A program made the translations under genes and the position numbers. Positions 1 to 9,600 of a stretch of DNA of 64,000 nucleotides are shown piece after piece. How positions within the stretch are numbered: position 1 is the stretch's first letter; every line of letters begins with the position of its first letter. The DNA lies in assembly GCF_029525575.1 (NCBI RefSeq), contig NZ_JAPDIA010000001.1, positions 62,001 to 126,000 of the forward strand, written 5' to 3'. Under the pieces are notes generated by a model. It did not search any database. It was not told the DNA's origin and saw only the letters and a program-made list of their open reading frames with translations. The stretch comes from Cohnella rhizosphaerae (GTDB taxonomy: Bacteria > Bacillota > Bacilli > Paenibacillales > Paenibacillaceae).

Positions 1-56
1 TCGGGCGCCGATCCCATAAGGAACAAATCCACCGTTTTCATCGCACATATCCATGC

Positions 57-82
57 AAAAAAAAGCCGCCCGGAGGCGGCTT
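57..82 (-). terminator. Rho-independent terminator of the AraC gene
   Basis: A GCCGCC/GGCGGC stem with a four-base loop is followed, on the minus strand, by a run of eight T. It lies about 60 bases after the stop of the AraC gene at 141. The first 56 bases of the window hold nothing I can identify. Confidence 0.8.
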
Positions 83-140
83 CGCGAAGCGGAAACATCA
101 AAATGTTCTATTGGCGCAACGCTTGAGGATGAGCGCCTCT

Positions 141-1173
141 TCAGCGGCGCGCCTGCACCGTCCGCGCATATTCCGAAGGAGACATGCCCGTCTCGTGGCG
201 GAAGTGCCGGGAGAAGTTGTGCACGGTCGGATAATGCAGCATCGCGGCGATCTCCGTGAACGTATGCATTTGCTCGCGGATGATGGCCTTGGCGCGTTCG
301 ATCTTGAGCTGCCGGTAGTACCGCATAATGCTAAGTCCCTTGCACTTCTTGAATATAGCGAGCGCATGCGTCTTGCTCATATGAAAGTGGCGGCAGATCA
401 GCTCGAGGCGTACTTGCCCTTCGACGTGCGCTTCGAGATAAGCGACCATCCGCGAAGCGAGATCCGTCTCGCTGCGGATCGTGACGGCGCTGGACAGCCG
501 TTGCTCGCGCGCGGGTTCGCAGCCGGCCTGGTACAGGTCGATCAGCAGCAACTCCAGATAGAGTTTGATCGACTGCTCCGCGCCGAACGGCGCGTCGGGT
601 CTGCGCAGCAGCGTATGGTCGAGCGGATCGTCGTAAGGCGGCCGGAAAGCGGCGAACCCGCTGCGGATCAGCTGCGCGAGCAGCTCCTTCTGCCGGTCGT
701 TCAGCGTTAAGATCCGGTTGTTAAAATGAACGATGGCGGGCGAAGGACATTCGAACGAGACGATGATGACGTTTGGGGACCGGACGCCGTTCGCCCAGAC
801 GCCGTGGAACTCGCCCGGCTTGTGGAAAATAACGTCGCCCTGCCTCAGCAAGTAGCCTTCCGTATCCGCGAATACTTCAAGCTCCCCCTTTGTCCACGTA
901 GACGAACTCCCAAAAATCGTGCTTCTCGCCCTCGAACTTGAAGTCCGGCGCGAATTCGAAGTAGTGGAAGGAAATGAGTCTGCGGACGGAAAGTTCGATC
1001 TGCAGTCGGGTCCGCGGATAAGCGATGGACTGCGCATGGACGCCCGCCTCGCCGGTTCCAAAGTTACCGCCAGATTCGACCGGGCCTTTTTCTTCCGCCG
1101 AGAGTTCCGTCTGCCCGCCTGCTGCCGATTCGGCGCCTTCCGTTCGCTTGTCCGCATGTTCAGCGGCTTCCAT
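141..1173 (-). CDS. AraC-family transcriptional regulator (frameshifted)
   Basis: DNA-binding regulator with an N-terminal cupin-like ligand domain (GDVIFHKPGEFH) and a C-terminal pair of helix-turn-helix motifs (LELICRHFHMSKTHA and a second around FTEIAAMLHYPTVHNFSRHF), ending in the MSPSEYARTV signature. AraC proteins of this layout usually control sugar uptake or degradation genes. The reading frame breaks in a five-C run at 883-887; removing one base joins ...FVYVDKG to GELEVFAD. The start is the ATG at 1173, preceded by GGAGGTGAG; the frame stays open further upstream but without such a site. About 30 residues of low-complexity sequence precede the cupin part. It is divergent from the deacetylase gene at 1365 and may control it. 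Confidence 0.85.
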
Positions 1174-1364
1174 CCTCTCACCTCCGCGCTCCGGTATCGC
1201 TCTCATTTTCACCCATTATAGCATCCGTCGAGCAGAACGCGCAGTCCCGGCACAATTGCTACAAGCCGCGCTCTTTTTTGATAAATCGCCCGGCGCGCCT
1301 CGACGCTACAATAAAAGCGGATGGGATCGCGATCGCCACCTAAGCCATAAGGAGCTGAATAAAT

Positions 1365-2075
1365 ATGAACGTGCTGGCCGTGGGCTGCCACCCCGACGAT
1401 CTGGAGATCGGTTGCGGCGGGACGCTTGCCAAGCTTGCCAAGCAGGGGCACCGCGTGACGATGGCGCATGTCGCGAACGGGAACAAAGGGCATCGAACGA
1501 TACCGCCGGAAACGCTTCGCGATATTCGCAAGGAGGAAGCTCGCCAGTCAGGCGCGTTGATCGGCGCGGAGGTCGTAAGCCTGGACATCCCCGACCTGTC
1601 GGTAAAGGCCGACCAGGACGAATTGATCGCGGGACTCGTTAAACTTATTCGCCGCGTGCGCCCGGATTATATCATTACGCATCCGCCCGAGGATTATATG
1701 AAGGATCATATGGAAGTTTCGCGCGCCGTTTTCGATGCCAGCTTCGCCGCCTCCATCTCGCACTATGCGCCGGATTCCGAATTTCCTTTTCACGACAAAG
1801 TACCGCCGATCTACTATATGGACACGCTCGCCGGCGTCGGCTTCCTGCCCACGGAGTATGTCGACATCACCGGCGAGATCGAAGTGAAGATCGCCATGAA
1901 CGACAGCCATCAGAGTCAGATCAAGTGGCTGTACGAGCATGACGGGATCGATTTTCTCGATTTCGTGCGGACCGTCTCCAAGTTCCGCGGCTTGCAGTGC
2001 GGCGCCGGTTATGCGGAGGGCTTCAAAGCCTGCCAGGCATGGCCGCGCATTCCGACGCAGCGGTTGCTGCCTTGA
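1365..2075 (+). CDS. PIG-L family deacetylase
   Basis: Zinc-dependent N-acetylglucosaminyl deacetylase-like protein (PIG-L/LmbE/BshB family), 236 residues. The metal site is visible as HPDDLEIGCGG near the N-terminus, with a later histidine in DHMEVSRAV. A ribosome site AAGGAG precedes the ATG by 8 bases. The next gene, 65 bases downstream on the same strand, is a glucosamine-6-phosphate isomerase-like protein, so both may act on an amino sugar: deacetylation, then isomerisation and deamination. BshB enzymes of bacillithiol synthesis belong to the same family, but the neighbour favours a sugar catabolic role. The exact substrate is not shown by the sequence. Confidence 0.85.
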   Translation: MNVLAVGCHPDDLEIGCGGTLAKLAKQGHRVTMAHVANGNKGHRTIPPETLRDIRKEEARQSGALIGAEVVSLDIPDLSVKADQDELIAGLVKLIRRVRPDYIITHPPEDYMKDHMEVSRAVFDASFAASISHYAPDSEFPFHDKVPPIYYMDTLAGVGFLPTEYVDITGEIEVKIAMNDSHQSQIKWLYEHDGIDFLDFVRTVSKFRGLQCGAGYAEGFKACQAWPRIPTQRLLP

Positions 2076-2140
2076 TGACGGCAAGGAAGATGATTTGAAA
2101 ATAAAAATCGCTTACGCATCATTACAAAGGAGCTGCTCGA

Positions 2141-3092
2141 ATGGATCTCATGACGACGTTAAAAGGCTCGCTGCTGGAAAATTTCTATCCCGAAGGCTGG
2201 GATCTGGCCCGGATCGACGCTTGCTGCGCCCACGCCCCCGAGACGATCGGCGAGCGCCAGCCGTTCTGGCATCCGGCATTCGCGCCGGTGGGCTGCGCGG
2301 ATGTCGGGGGAGCTCGACGTCAAGCTGGGTCATGCCATCGCCCTTGAAATTCGCACGGCGAAGGAGCAAGGCAGGCAGCTGGCGATGATTCTGCCTGCGG
2401 GCCCGATGGGCATGTACAAGTGGACCGCCTATTTCCTGCGGCAATGGGGCACGGACTGCGGACACCTTCATACGTTCAATATGGACGAATGGAGCGACGA
2501 CGAAGGCCGGACGCTGCCGTCCGATAACCCCGGCTCGTTCCAATACGCGATGGAGCAGGCGCTCTTCCTCCCGCTCGGGGAGCTCGCCGTGCCGGAGAGC
2601 CAACGGAACTTCGCCACGGCCGACAACCTGCCGACTTATGCCGGCAAGATCGCCGCGCTCAAGGCGGACGGCGCCGAACTCATCACTGTCTTCGGCATCG
2701 GTCGCGCGATGCACATCGCCTTCTGGGAGCCGCATTTCGGCGGCGAATTCGCGGACGATGCGGCCTGGGCGGCCGAGACGCACCGCATTGCCGCGCAACT
2801 GCATCCGCTGACGATCGAGCAGAACGCCATCACCAGCTTCAAAAGCCGCACAACGCTCGTCCCGTGCCGCGCCAACACGATCGGCCCCGGCCTGTTCCTG
2901 CAGTCCGACCGCATTCTCGGCGGCTGCGACGGCGCCCTCGGCCGCGGCATGCAATGGCAGGGCCTCTCGCTGTGGACCACGCTTCGCCACGGCCCCGACC
3001 GCTGGCTGCCGTCCTCCTTTATGCCGACGCTGCCGGGCACGCTGTTCTACCTGGAGGAGCTGGCGGGACCGCTCGGCGCGGAGATTAACTGA
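2141..3092 (+). CDS. Glucosamine-6-phosphate isomerase-like protein (NagB family, frameshifted)
   Basis: Member of the NagB/6-phosphogluconolactonase fold. The motif FNMDEWSD matches the catalytic Asp-Glu loop of NagB (usually NMDEY), and the [10 protein letters not shown] segment corresponds to the usual glycine-rich GIGxDGHIAF loop. The frame breaks in a five-G run at 2306-2310; taking out one G joins ...GCADVG to [10 protein letters not shown]. The product would be about 317 residues, somewhat longer than NagB. ATG at 2141 has AAAGGAG upstream. It probably forms an operon with the deacetylase before it and ends at the terminator at 3118. Confidence 0.8.
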
Positions 3093-3117
3093 ATCGGCTC
3101 GCAAGCACTCTCAAATG

Positions 3118-3160
3118 AAAAAGGGACAAAGCAACGCTTCACGCTGCTTTGTCCCTTTTT
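3118..3160. terminator. Bidirectional terminator
   Basis: AAAAAGGGACAAAGCA pairs with TGCTTTGTCCCTTTTT around a short loop. Runs of A and T at both ends let it serve the NagB-like gene on the plus strand and the convergent hydrolase gene on the minus strand. Confidence 0.9.
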
Positions 3161-3166
3161 GTCCTC

Positions 3167-3949
3167 TTAATCGTCGCTGCGGTGAAGCAGGAACCACGCC
3201 AGCGCGTCCTGCAGCATCGTTTCCGTGAATGCGTGGCCTACGCCTTCGTATTCGGTTACGACGAAGCGATCCGGGCATGCCGCGTACGCATCCGCCAGCG
3301 CCGTACGAAATCGTCGCGCGCCGTCCGGCGGCACATGCCCGTCCTCCGCGCCGTTCAAGAACCGGATCGCCGGCGCGTGCGCATACAGCGCGGCGTTCGT
3401 CAGCGGATTGCGCCGCCGGTAGCAATTCCAGGCATACGTGTCGGGTTCGCTCGGCGCCTCGTCCGAGCCGGGACGAAGCCAGTCCGGCGTTGAGATGCAA
3501 GCCGCCACCGCCCGGATGCGCCTGTCAAGGCCAGCCGCCGTCACCGCGATGTCGCCGCCCATCGAGATCCCGCCCGCCAGGACTGCGCCGTCCAGGCCGA
3601 ACCGCTCGAACGCCCAGTCGATGACGCGCGGGTATTCTTCGGCCGTAAGGGCGATCATCGGCCAAAAATACCGCCTTTTGTTCGCGCCGAGTCTTTGCCG
3701 GAATAGTTCCGGCGTCTCGCGCATACGCTCCCCGTGCTCGTAGGGATCGTAGGAGACGGCCGTAAATCCTGCGTCCGCGAACCGTCGCAGATGCTCGCGC
3801 AGCGCGTCCTTGTTACCAGTCAGTCCCGGCAGCCAAACGACCAGATCCCGGCTTGCGCCGGACATCGGTCGCTCCCAGATCAGCGGGATATGATCCACGA
3901 TCTCCGTGCCGCTTGTGGCCCCCCGATCTTCTTGCTTGTATTCGCCCAT
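3167..3949 (-). CDS. Alpha/beta hydrolase (esterase)
   Basis: Serine hydrolase of about 260 residues with the alpha/beta fold. The nucleophile elbow is GGISMGG (Gly-X-Ser-X-Gly), the acid is probably the Asp in NGAEDGHVPP, and the base the His in GVGHAFTE near the C-terminus. The first part (VVWLPGLTGNKDAL) carries the oxyanion strand. The layout resembles the YitV/YjfP group of small-molecule esterases. It is convergent with the NagB-like gene and has no clear operon partner; the substrate is unknown. Confidence 0.85.
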   Translation of the reverse strand: MGEYKQEDRGATSGTEIVDHIPLIWERPMSGASRDLVVWLPGLTGNKDALREHLRRFADAGFTAVSYDPYEHGERMRETPELFRQRLGANKRRYFWPMIALTAEEYPRVIDWAFERFGLDGAVLAGGISMGGDIAVTAAGLDRRIRAVAACISTPDWLRPGSDEAPSEPDTYAWNCYRRRNPLTNAALYAHAPAIRFLNGAEDGHVPPDGARRFRTALADAYAACPDRFVVTEYEGVGHAFTETMLQDALAWFLLHRSDD

Positions 3950-4208
3950 ACCGTCTGCTCCCCCGATTCTTTATATGGATCGTTTTCGCGGCATATTAGC
4001 GGCTAACGACAGACCTGAGGCGAGTCGCCCGTCCGCGCGATTCTCTTCGCCGACATTAATCAGTTCCACCTTCATCGCGTATTTCCTCCTTTGCGACTTG
4101 CCTTCTCAGCGCCTGCGCAAGCTACTTCCTGCCAGGCGCTGACGCGCGTCGGACGGTCAGGCAACCTCAGTTACCAAACCTGCGATTCGGGGCCCCATCT
4201 TATGAAAG

Positions 4209-4280
4209 AAATAGCGCAATTTTGCGCTACTCTTGCGTATCCCGGGGTAGCGGCGGGCGAACGGAAAGTGACTATGCCAG
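4209..4280. repeat. Palindromic intergenic repeat next to the IS
   Basis: TAGCGCAATTTTGCGCTA is a palindrome at about 4209-4226, followed by a tract starting GCGTATCCCGGGGTAGCGG. A similar tract lies on the other side of the IS at 5547-5600 (GCGTATCCCGGTAGCGG). This may be a genomic repeat family that the element landed in or beside. The rest of 3950-4208 holds no gene that I can support. Confidence 0.5.
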
Positions 4281-4281
4281 G

Positions 4282-5556
4282 GAGTATAGCGCAATTTTGT
4301 ACGCCTGTTGATTTACCAGTATCTAGGTCATGGTAGTGATAAATGGTGAGCCAAATAAACCACCCATTCGGGAGGCAAGGCAGCCAAGCTGATTAGTCGG
4401 TCAAACGCCGCAAAAGACAACCGTGCGCTGGGGTGAACCTGGCTATTTCCCTGCACATACACGTACTGGAGCAGCACGTATACGATCAATGCGGTATATA
4501 ATTGTCCGTAAACGGCATTCGGTGTCCTTCCAAATAGTTTGGGCACATTCAAATGCTGTTTAATCCATCGAAAAAATACTTCGATTTGCCACCGTTGTCG
4601 GTAGATTTCTGCAATTTTCTCCGCCGAGGGACGGTGCAAGTTGGTCACGAGAACAACCGGGTTGCCTTGGGGATCCTTTAGCTTCACGACCCGAAATCGA
4701 TGGCGGGTCAAGCGCGCCTTTGTTCCGAGTTGGCAGGTCAAATCTTGCTCAATCGTATGTTTGTAGGGACGTTTTCGATCGCGATAAACAGGCTCATGCA
4801 GGAACGTGTTGTATCTCACCCGGATGACAAAATACTGCCGTTGCTCCTGCTCCATGTAGGTATCAAATTGCTTATGCTTTCCGTATGCACGATCCGCAAC
4901 CAGAATGAAATTCGAGTCCGTTACTACATGGCACAGGGTTGAGTCGTGCTGTTTCCCTGTCGATTCCGTTACACGATGGAGTTCGCCGGTCTCTGTCAAT
5001 AAGGACACGTGCAGCTTAATGCCGCTCTTCTCTCCTTTGACCGATGGCGCCCAAGGCAGCCGATTTTGACCGGCAGAAATGGTTGTGGAATCGACTGCTA
5101 GCGGCTCTTTCGGAAGCCGAAGACGCCTGCGCGTAGAGCGATTGCATTTACGAATCAACAGATGCAGCAATTGTTTAAAGACGTTGAACGGAACCTCTTT
5201 CGCTTTTTTGGAGATTGTTGAGTGATCCGCCGGGCGCAGTCCACAGACGATCATTCGCTTTTCTCCGTCCCGATAGCCATCCCACTTCCCCAGCGCCGCT
5301 TCAGCAAGAAAGATAAAGAGCTCGTAAACTGTAAATTTCCTTGCTGTATCGACATAATTGGCTTCCTGTAACAAAGGTTGAAGCTCCTCGTTAGGAATCA
5401 GGGATTGAAGAATGGGAGCTAACATTGTACGATGTTTCATAAGACCGTCTCACCTTCCGTAGGGTTTGTAGGGGTACAAACACTTTACAGGAGTGAGCGG
5501 TCTTTTTGCTATTATTTTTTTGATAATCAACAGGCGTACAATTTTGCGCTATACTC
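4282..5556 (-). mobile_element. IS4-family insertion sequence
   Basis: One transposase gene is flanked by inverted repeats of about 31 bases (4282-4312 and 5526-5556) that begin GAGTATAGCGC and end CGCCTGTTGAT, with only two mismatches in the AATT/TTTT part. No target duplication is evident; instead both sides carry similar genomic sequence. The element looks complete, about 1.27 kb. Confidence 0.75.
4328..5440 (-). CDS. IS4-family transposase
   Basis: DDE transposase, 370 residues, within the inverted repeats. It carries the IS4 signature YRQRWQIEVFFRWIKQHL (Y-x2-R-x3-E-x6-K), an Asp in AVDSTTIS and another in VADRAYG, which together form the catalytic triad. The N-terminal MKHRTMLAPILQ and the overall length are typical of intact IS4 members. 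The frame is open, so it could still be active. Confidence 0.9.
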   Translation of the reverse strand: MKHRTMLAPILQSLIPNEELQPLLQEANYVDTARKFTVYELFIFLAEAALGKWDGYRDGEKRMIVCGLRPADHSTISKKAKEVPFNVFKQLLHLLIRKCNRSTRRRLRLPKEPLAVDSTTISAGQNRLPWAPSVKGEKSGIKLHVSLLTETGELHRVTESTGKQHDSTLCHVVTDSNFILVADRAYGKHKQFDTYMEQEQRQYFVIRVRYNTFLHEPVYRDRKRPYKHTIEQDLTCQLGTKARLTRHRFRVVKLKDPQGNPVVLVTNLHRPSAEKIAEIYRQRWQIEVFFRWIKQHLNVPKLFGRTPNAVYGQLYTALIVYVLLQYVYVQGNSQVHPSARLSFAAFDRLISLAALPPEWVVYLAHHLSLP

Positions 5557-5651
5557 GCGTATCCCGGTAGCGGCGGCGAGCGGGCAGAAGTCATGCGAGC
5601 CGTTCGCAATTCTCCGTCCATAAAGGCCTGGCAGCGTCGATTTATCGGGCA

Positions 5652-6413
5652 TTATGGGGAGCGGCGTCCTGCCGTCTGCCGGCTCTCGGTCACGGCAGGC
5701 TCAACGTATACCCGTGACACAGCACCGTCTACAATTTCCAGCGCATTGAGCTGGTAGCCGTACGAGCATCCGCCGTCAATGCCGATCTTGTCGCCGCCGA
5801 ACCAGACGTCCGGCTTGTTATGCAGCTCGATCGCCTTGGTATGACCGAAGATGACCGTCTTGCCTGCCGTCACCGGATGCTTGTAGAACGCCTCGCGGAT
5901 AAAAAGATAATCCATGACGCTCTGCTGCCGCCAATTGCGGATATCCGGGTTTAGGCCGGCATGCACGTATATGAAGCCATCATCCTCGTAGTAATACTGC
6001 AGACGGTCCAGAAATCGAATATGCTCCGCGCAGCAGGACAGGATTCGCGCACGATATTCGGCGACCCGCTCAGGCACGATCTTCGACTTATAATTCGGGC
6101 CCAGATAACTGCCGATCGCCTCGGCGCCTCCTTTTTCGAAAAAATTGCGAAGCTCCTCGGGATGCGCCTTGCCCTGTATGACCCGGACGAATCGCCGGTC
6201 GTGATTGCCCTGCAGCGCGATCGCGCCCGACGCTTTGACCAGGCGCCGGACGAGGGCGACTGCCTGCCTGCTCCGAGGGCCGCGGTCCACATAATCGCCC
6301 AGCAGGACGAGCTGATCGCGATTCGCGTCGAAGCCGCATCTGTCCAGCAGCCGCTTCAACTGCTCCGCGCAGCCGTGAATGTCGCTGATCGCAAGCGTAC
6401 GCGTCTTCTTCAT
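5652..6413 (-). CDS. Metallophosphatase (serine/threonine phosphatase-like)
   Basis: Calcineurin-type phosphoesterase with all the metal-ligand motifs in order: SDIHG near residue 14, GDYVDRG, GNHD, HAGL and IFGHT. This order matches the PrpA/bis(5'-nucleosyl)-tetraphosphatase-like single-domain phosphatases. The start is the ATG at 6413, nine bases after AGGAGGTG; an upstream GTG lies inside that site and is unlikely. Possible targets are phosphoproteins or diadenosine nucleotides. Confidence 0.88.
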   Translation of the reverse strand: MKKTRTLAISDIHGCAEQLKRLLDRCGFDANRDQLVLLGDYVDRGPRSRQAVALVRRLVKASGAIALQGNHDRRFVRVIQGKAHPEELRNFFEKGGAEAIGSYLGPNYKSKIVPERVAEYRARILSCCAEHIRFLDRLQYYYEDDGFIYVHAGLNPDIRNWRQQSVMDYLFIREAFYKHPVTAGKTVIFGHTKAIELHNKPDVWFGGDKIGIDGGCSYGYQLNALEIVDGAVSRVYVEPAVTESRQTAGRRSP

Positions 6414-6667
6414 GACCCCGCGCACCTCCTGTGGCGGGATCCGCCGCCGCAGGCGCAGCGCCGGCGGGACGAATCACCAGAATATAGTTCCGCATGTCCT
6501 TCTTTACCCGGTAAGGCGCGATTCGCACGCAAGGCGGCCTCCGGCAACGCCTGCCGGCCGCCGGACGGCGCCGGGAAACAAGCGCGCGCAGCCAAAAACG
6601 GCAAAGCGGCCGCGCATATGCGCGGCCGCCGCTTCGCCTGGCTGCTCCAACTTCGTGGGAGATGTTC

Positions 6668-9600
6668 CTATTTCAAATACGGACCGTCCGTCCCGATCTT
6701 GCCCGGCGCCGGGTTGCCCGGCAGGTCCAGCACGTACACCCGCAGGTTGCCCTTGCCGGACAGCGATACGGACATCGTGCCGTTCGTTACCGTCTTGACG
6801 TCGCCCGTAATCGCATCCTTGTAGGTGCCGTTCGGGATGCCCGTGTAGCTGGCGGAGCCGCTGATCGTCACGAGCGCGAAGCTGTCGACGCCCTTCCCGC
6901 TGTCCGTAAACCGGCGCTTGAACGCCATGCCGCCCGAGATGCCGTCGGTCGAATACTGCCCTTTCTGCAGCGCCGGGATCTGCCGGCGGATCATGTTGAG
7001 CCGCTGCAGATGCTTGACGAGCGGCTGCTGCAGCGTCGTCGCGACTTGCCCCGTGGCAGAAGCGACCTGGCCGAAGCCGGACGCGACGACCGTACCCGCG
7101 AGATGGTCGCCGAAGTAGGCGCGGCGCGTCGTCGCGAGCGGGCAGGAAGAGCCGCAATCGATCGTCTTTCCGGCCTGGAACTCGATCTCGTCGCCGTACA
7201 TGATCGTCGGGATGCCGCGGAACGTCCACATCAGGCTCATATTTTCCGCCCATGCGTCCGTGCCGCCGTTGTAAGCCGTACTGGACTTGTTCGGCCCATA
7301 ATCGTGACTGCTCACATACATGACGTTGTACGTCGCGTCGTTGTACGAATCGTCCGAGTCCTTGCCGTTAGTAAACGCATTGTAAGCGTCGCTGAAATTC
7401 ATATGCATGCGCATGTCGATAACGTTCATGCCCGATGCCTGGCTGTGGTCCGGCGTATGATAGTTGTTGCCTTGCAGGAATGCGTTGTTCGAGGTCGGCT
7501 GGTTCGCCGTGCCCTGCTGCTGCTCGTAGTTATACATCTCGAGCGACGCGGCCGCGTCGTCCGCGCTGTACGTCTGACGCTCCTTCCACGTATAGAATTG
7601 CGCCGAGTGATTCACCGAGCCGCGGTTCCATTTGTCGTTGACGAAGGCCGCAACCTCGCCGAACATGAAGAAGTTCTGCCCGCTCGCGCCGAACTTGGTC
7701 GCCGAGTGGGTTTGCGCGGCCGGCAGGAATCGCCTGTTCCAGGTCGTGCGCGGGATATGCACCGCCGTATCGAGCCGGAAGCCGTCCACGCCCATGTCGA
7801 TAAAGTTGTTGTAGGCGCCGATCAGGTAGTCCTGCACCTGCGCGTTCTCGGTGTTGAAGTCGGCGAGATCCTCGTGCAGCCAGCAGCTGCGCGCGTCCTC
7901 GCCCTCCCAATTGCCGATCCAGCATTGGTGATAAAGCGTGGAAGGGAACATGCCGGACGTCGGACTCGGCCATTGGCAATTGTAGATGCGGTAGCCCTCC
8001 GAACTGTAGTTGTTCGTCGGCGTGCCCCAGTTGGCGCACGTATTGTTCGCCGGCGCGGCCGTCGACCACAAGTCGCCGTTGTATGTCTTGGCGGAAACGC
8101 CCGTCGGATACAAGCCGTCATACTCCTGCCCCGGTATTTTCTCGTCGTAATACCAGCTCCACTGCGCGTCGCGGATTCCGAATACGGTCGGAGTGAACAA
8201 TCCTTTGGCGCCCCAACGGCTGGAGTGGTTGTAGACGACGTCCTGATAAATTTTAATGCCCTTGTTGTGCGCCGCGTTAATCAGATCCTGATAGCTCGCT
8301 CCCGACGATTCCAGGCGCGGATCGACGCGATAGAAGTCGTATCCGTGATAGCCGTGGAAATCGTAGTCCGAGCGGTTGAGCACGACCGGCGTGATCCAGA
8401 TCGCGGAGAAGCCGAGCGCCTTGACGTAATCGAGCTTCTCCATCAGGCCCTTGAAGTCGCCGCGGAACATCGGATCGTTGTTCGCCGCATTGCCGGACTT
8501 GACGTTGAGCTGGCCGCCGCGGTTGTTCGACGTATCGCCGTCGTTGAAGCGGGCGGTCACCACGAAGTAGATCGAGTCCTCGCGCGCGTCTCCGCCGAGC
8601 GGCGTGCCGCCGGCGGACGGCAGCGGCGCGTCGCCCGTCTTGGCCGTAGCCGCCGCGCTGGCCGCGGACTTATTGGCGGGCACGGCCTTGTCGTAAGCCT
8701 TGACCGTATAGGCGTACGTCGTCTGGGCTTCCAGATTGGACTCCGAGAAGCTCGTCTGCGTCGTCGTATACGTCTTCTGGCCCAGCGTGCCGCCGGTGCG
8801 CGTGATCTCGTAGCCGTCCACGCCCCTGCCGCCCGCATTGTCCGTCGAGGCGGTCCAGCTGAGCGAGATCGTCAGGTTGGTCGCCGAAGCGGTCACGCCG
8901 GCCGGCACCGACGGCGGCGTCGTGTCCGGCGGGAGCGGCTGGCAAGGCACGGCCGCATTGGCGGTCACGACGCCGTCTCTCACGGTCGTAATGCCGGTAC
9001 CGATCGTGTAGTTGTTGCCGTTGTTGTTGTCCCAGGCCGTGCCGTTGTTGAACGCGGCCTTCATCGAAGTCGCGCTGCCGAGATTGACCGTCAGCTTGGT
9101 CCAGTCCGTGCAGGCTTCCTCGCTCATCGCGACGCCCGGCGACGTCGTCCAGGTACCGCCCGTCGGCGCGTAATGCAGGTTGACCTGCGACCAGCCGCGG
9201 GTCGTCTTGTAATAATAGACCGTGGCCTGATTGCCCGTGCCCACAGCCGACGTCGTCGCGGACAGCGCCGTCGACTGCGCCGACTTGTTGCCCGCAGCGT
9301 CCTTGGCCAGTACGGTGAGCGAATAGGCCGTGGAAGCGGTCAGCCCCGTGAACGTATAGGCGGTCGCCGTCACGTTGGCATCGACAAGCGTGCCTTCCTT
9401 GTACACTTCGTATCCCGCTACGCCGCTGCCTCCGGCGTTGTCCGTACTTGCCGTCCAGGAGATCGAGATCGTCGAATCCGTCTTCGCCGTCACGGCGAGG
9501 CCGGCCGGAACCGAAGGCGCCGTCGTGTCGGGCGACGATCCCGCCGGCGCGCCTGCCGTGATGACGCCGGCATTAAACGTCCATGTGCCGATGCCGAATA

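Noticed and set aside
141..1212. Two separate AraC-region genes
   Set aside because: Both halves belong to one protein and the break is at a five-base homopolymer.
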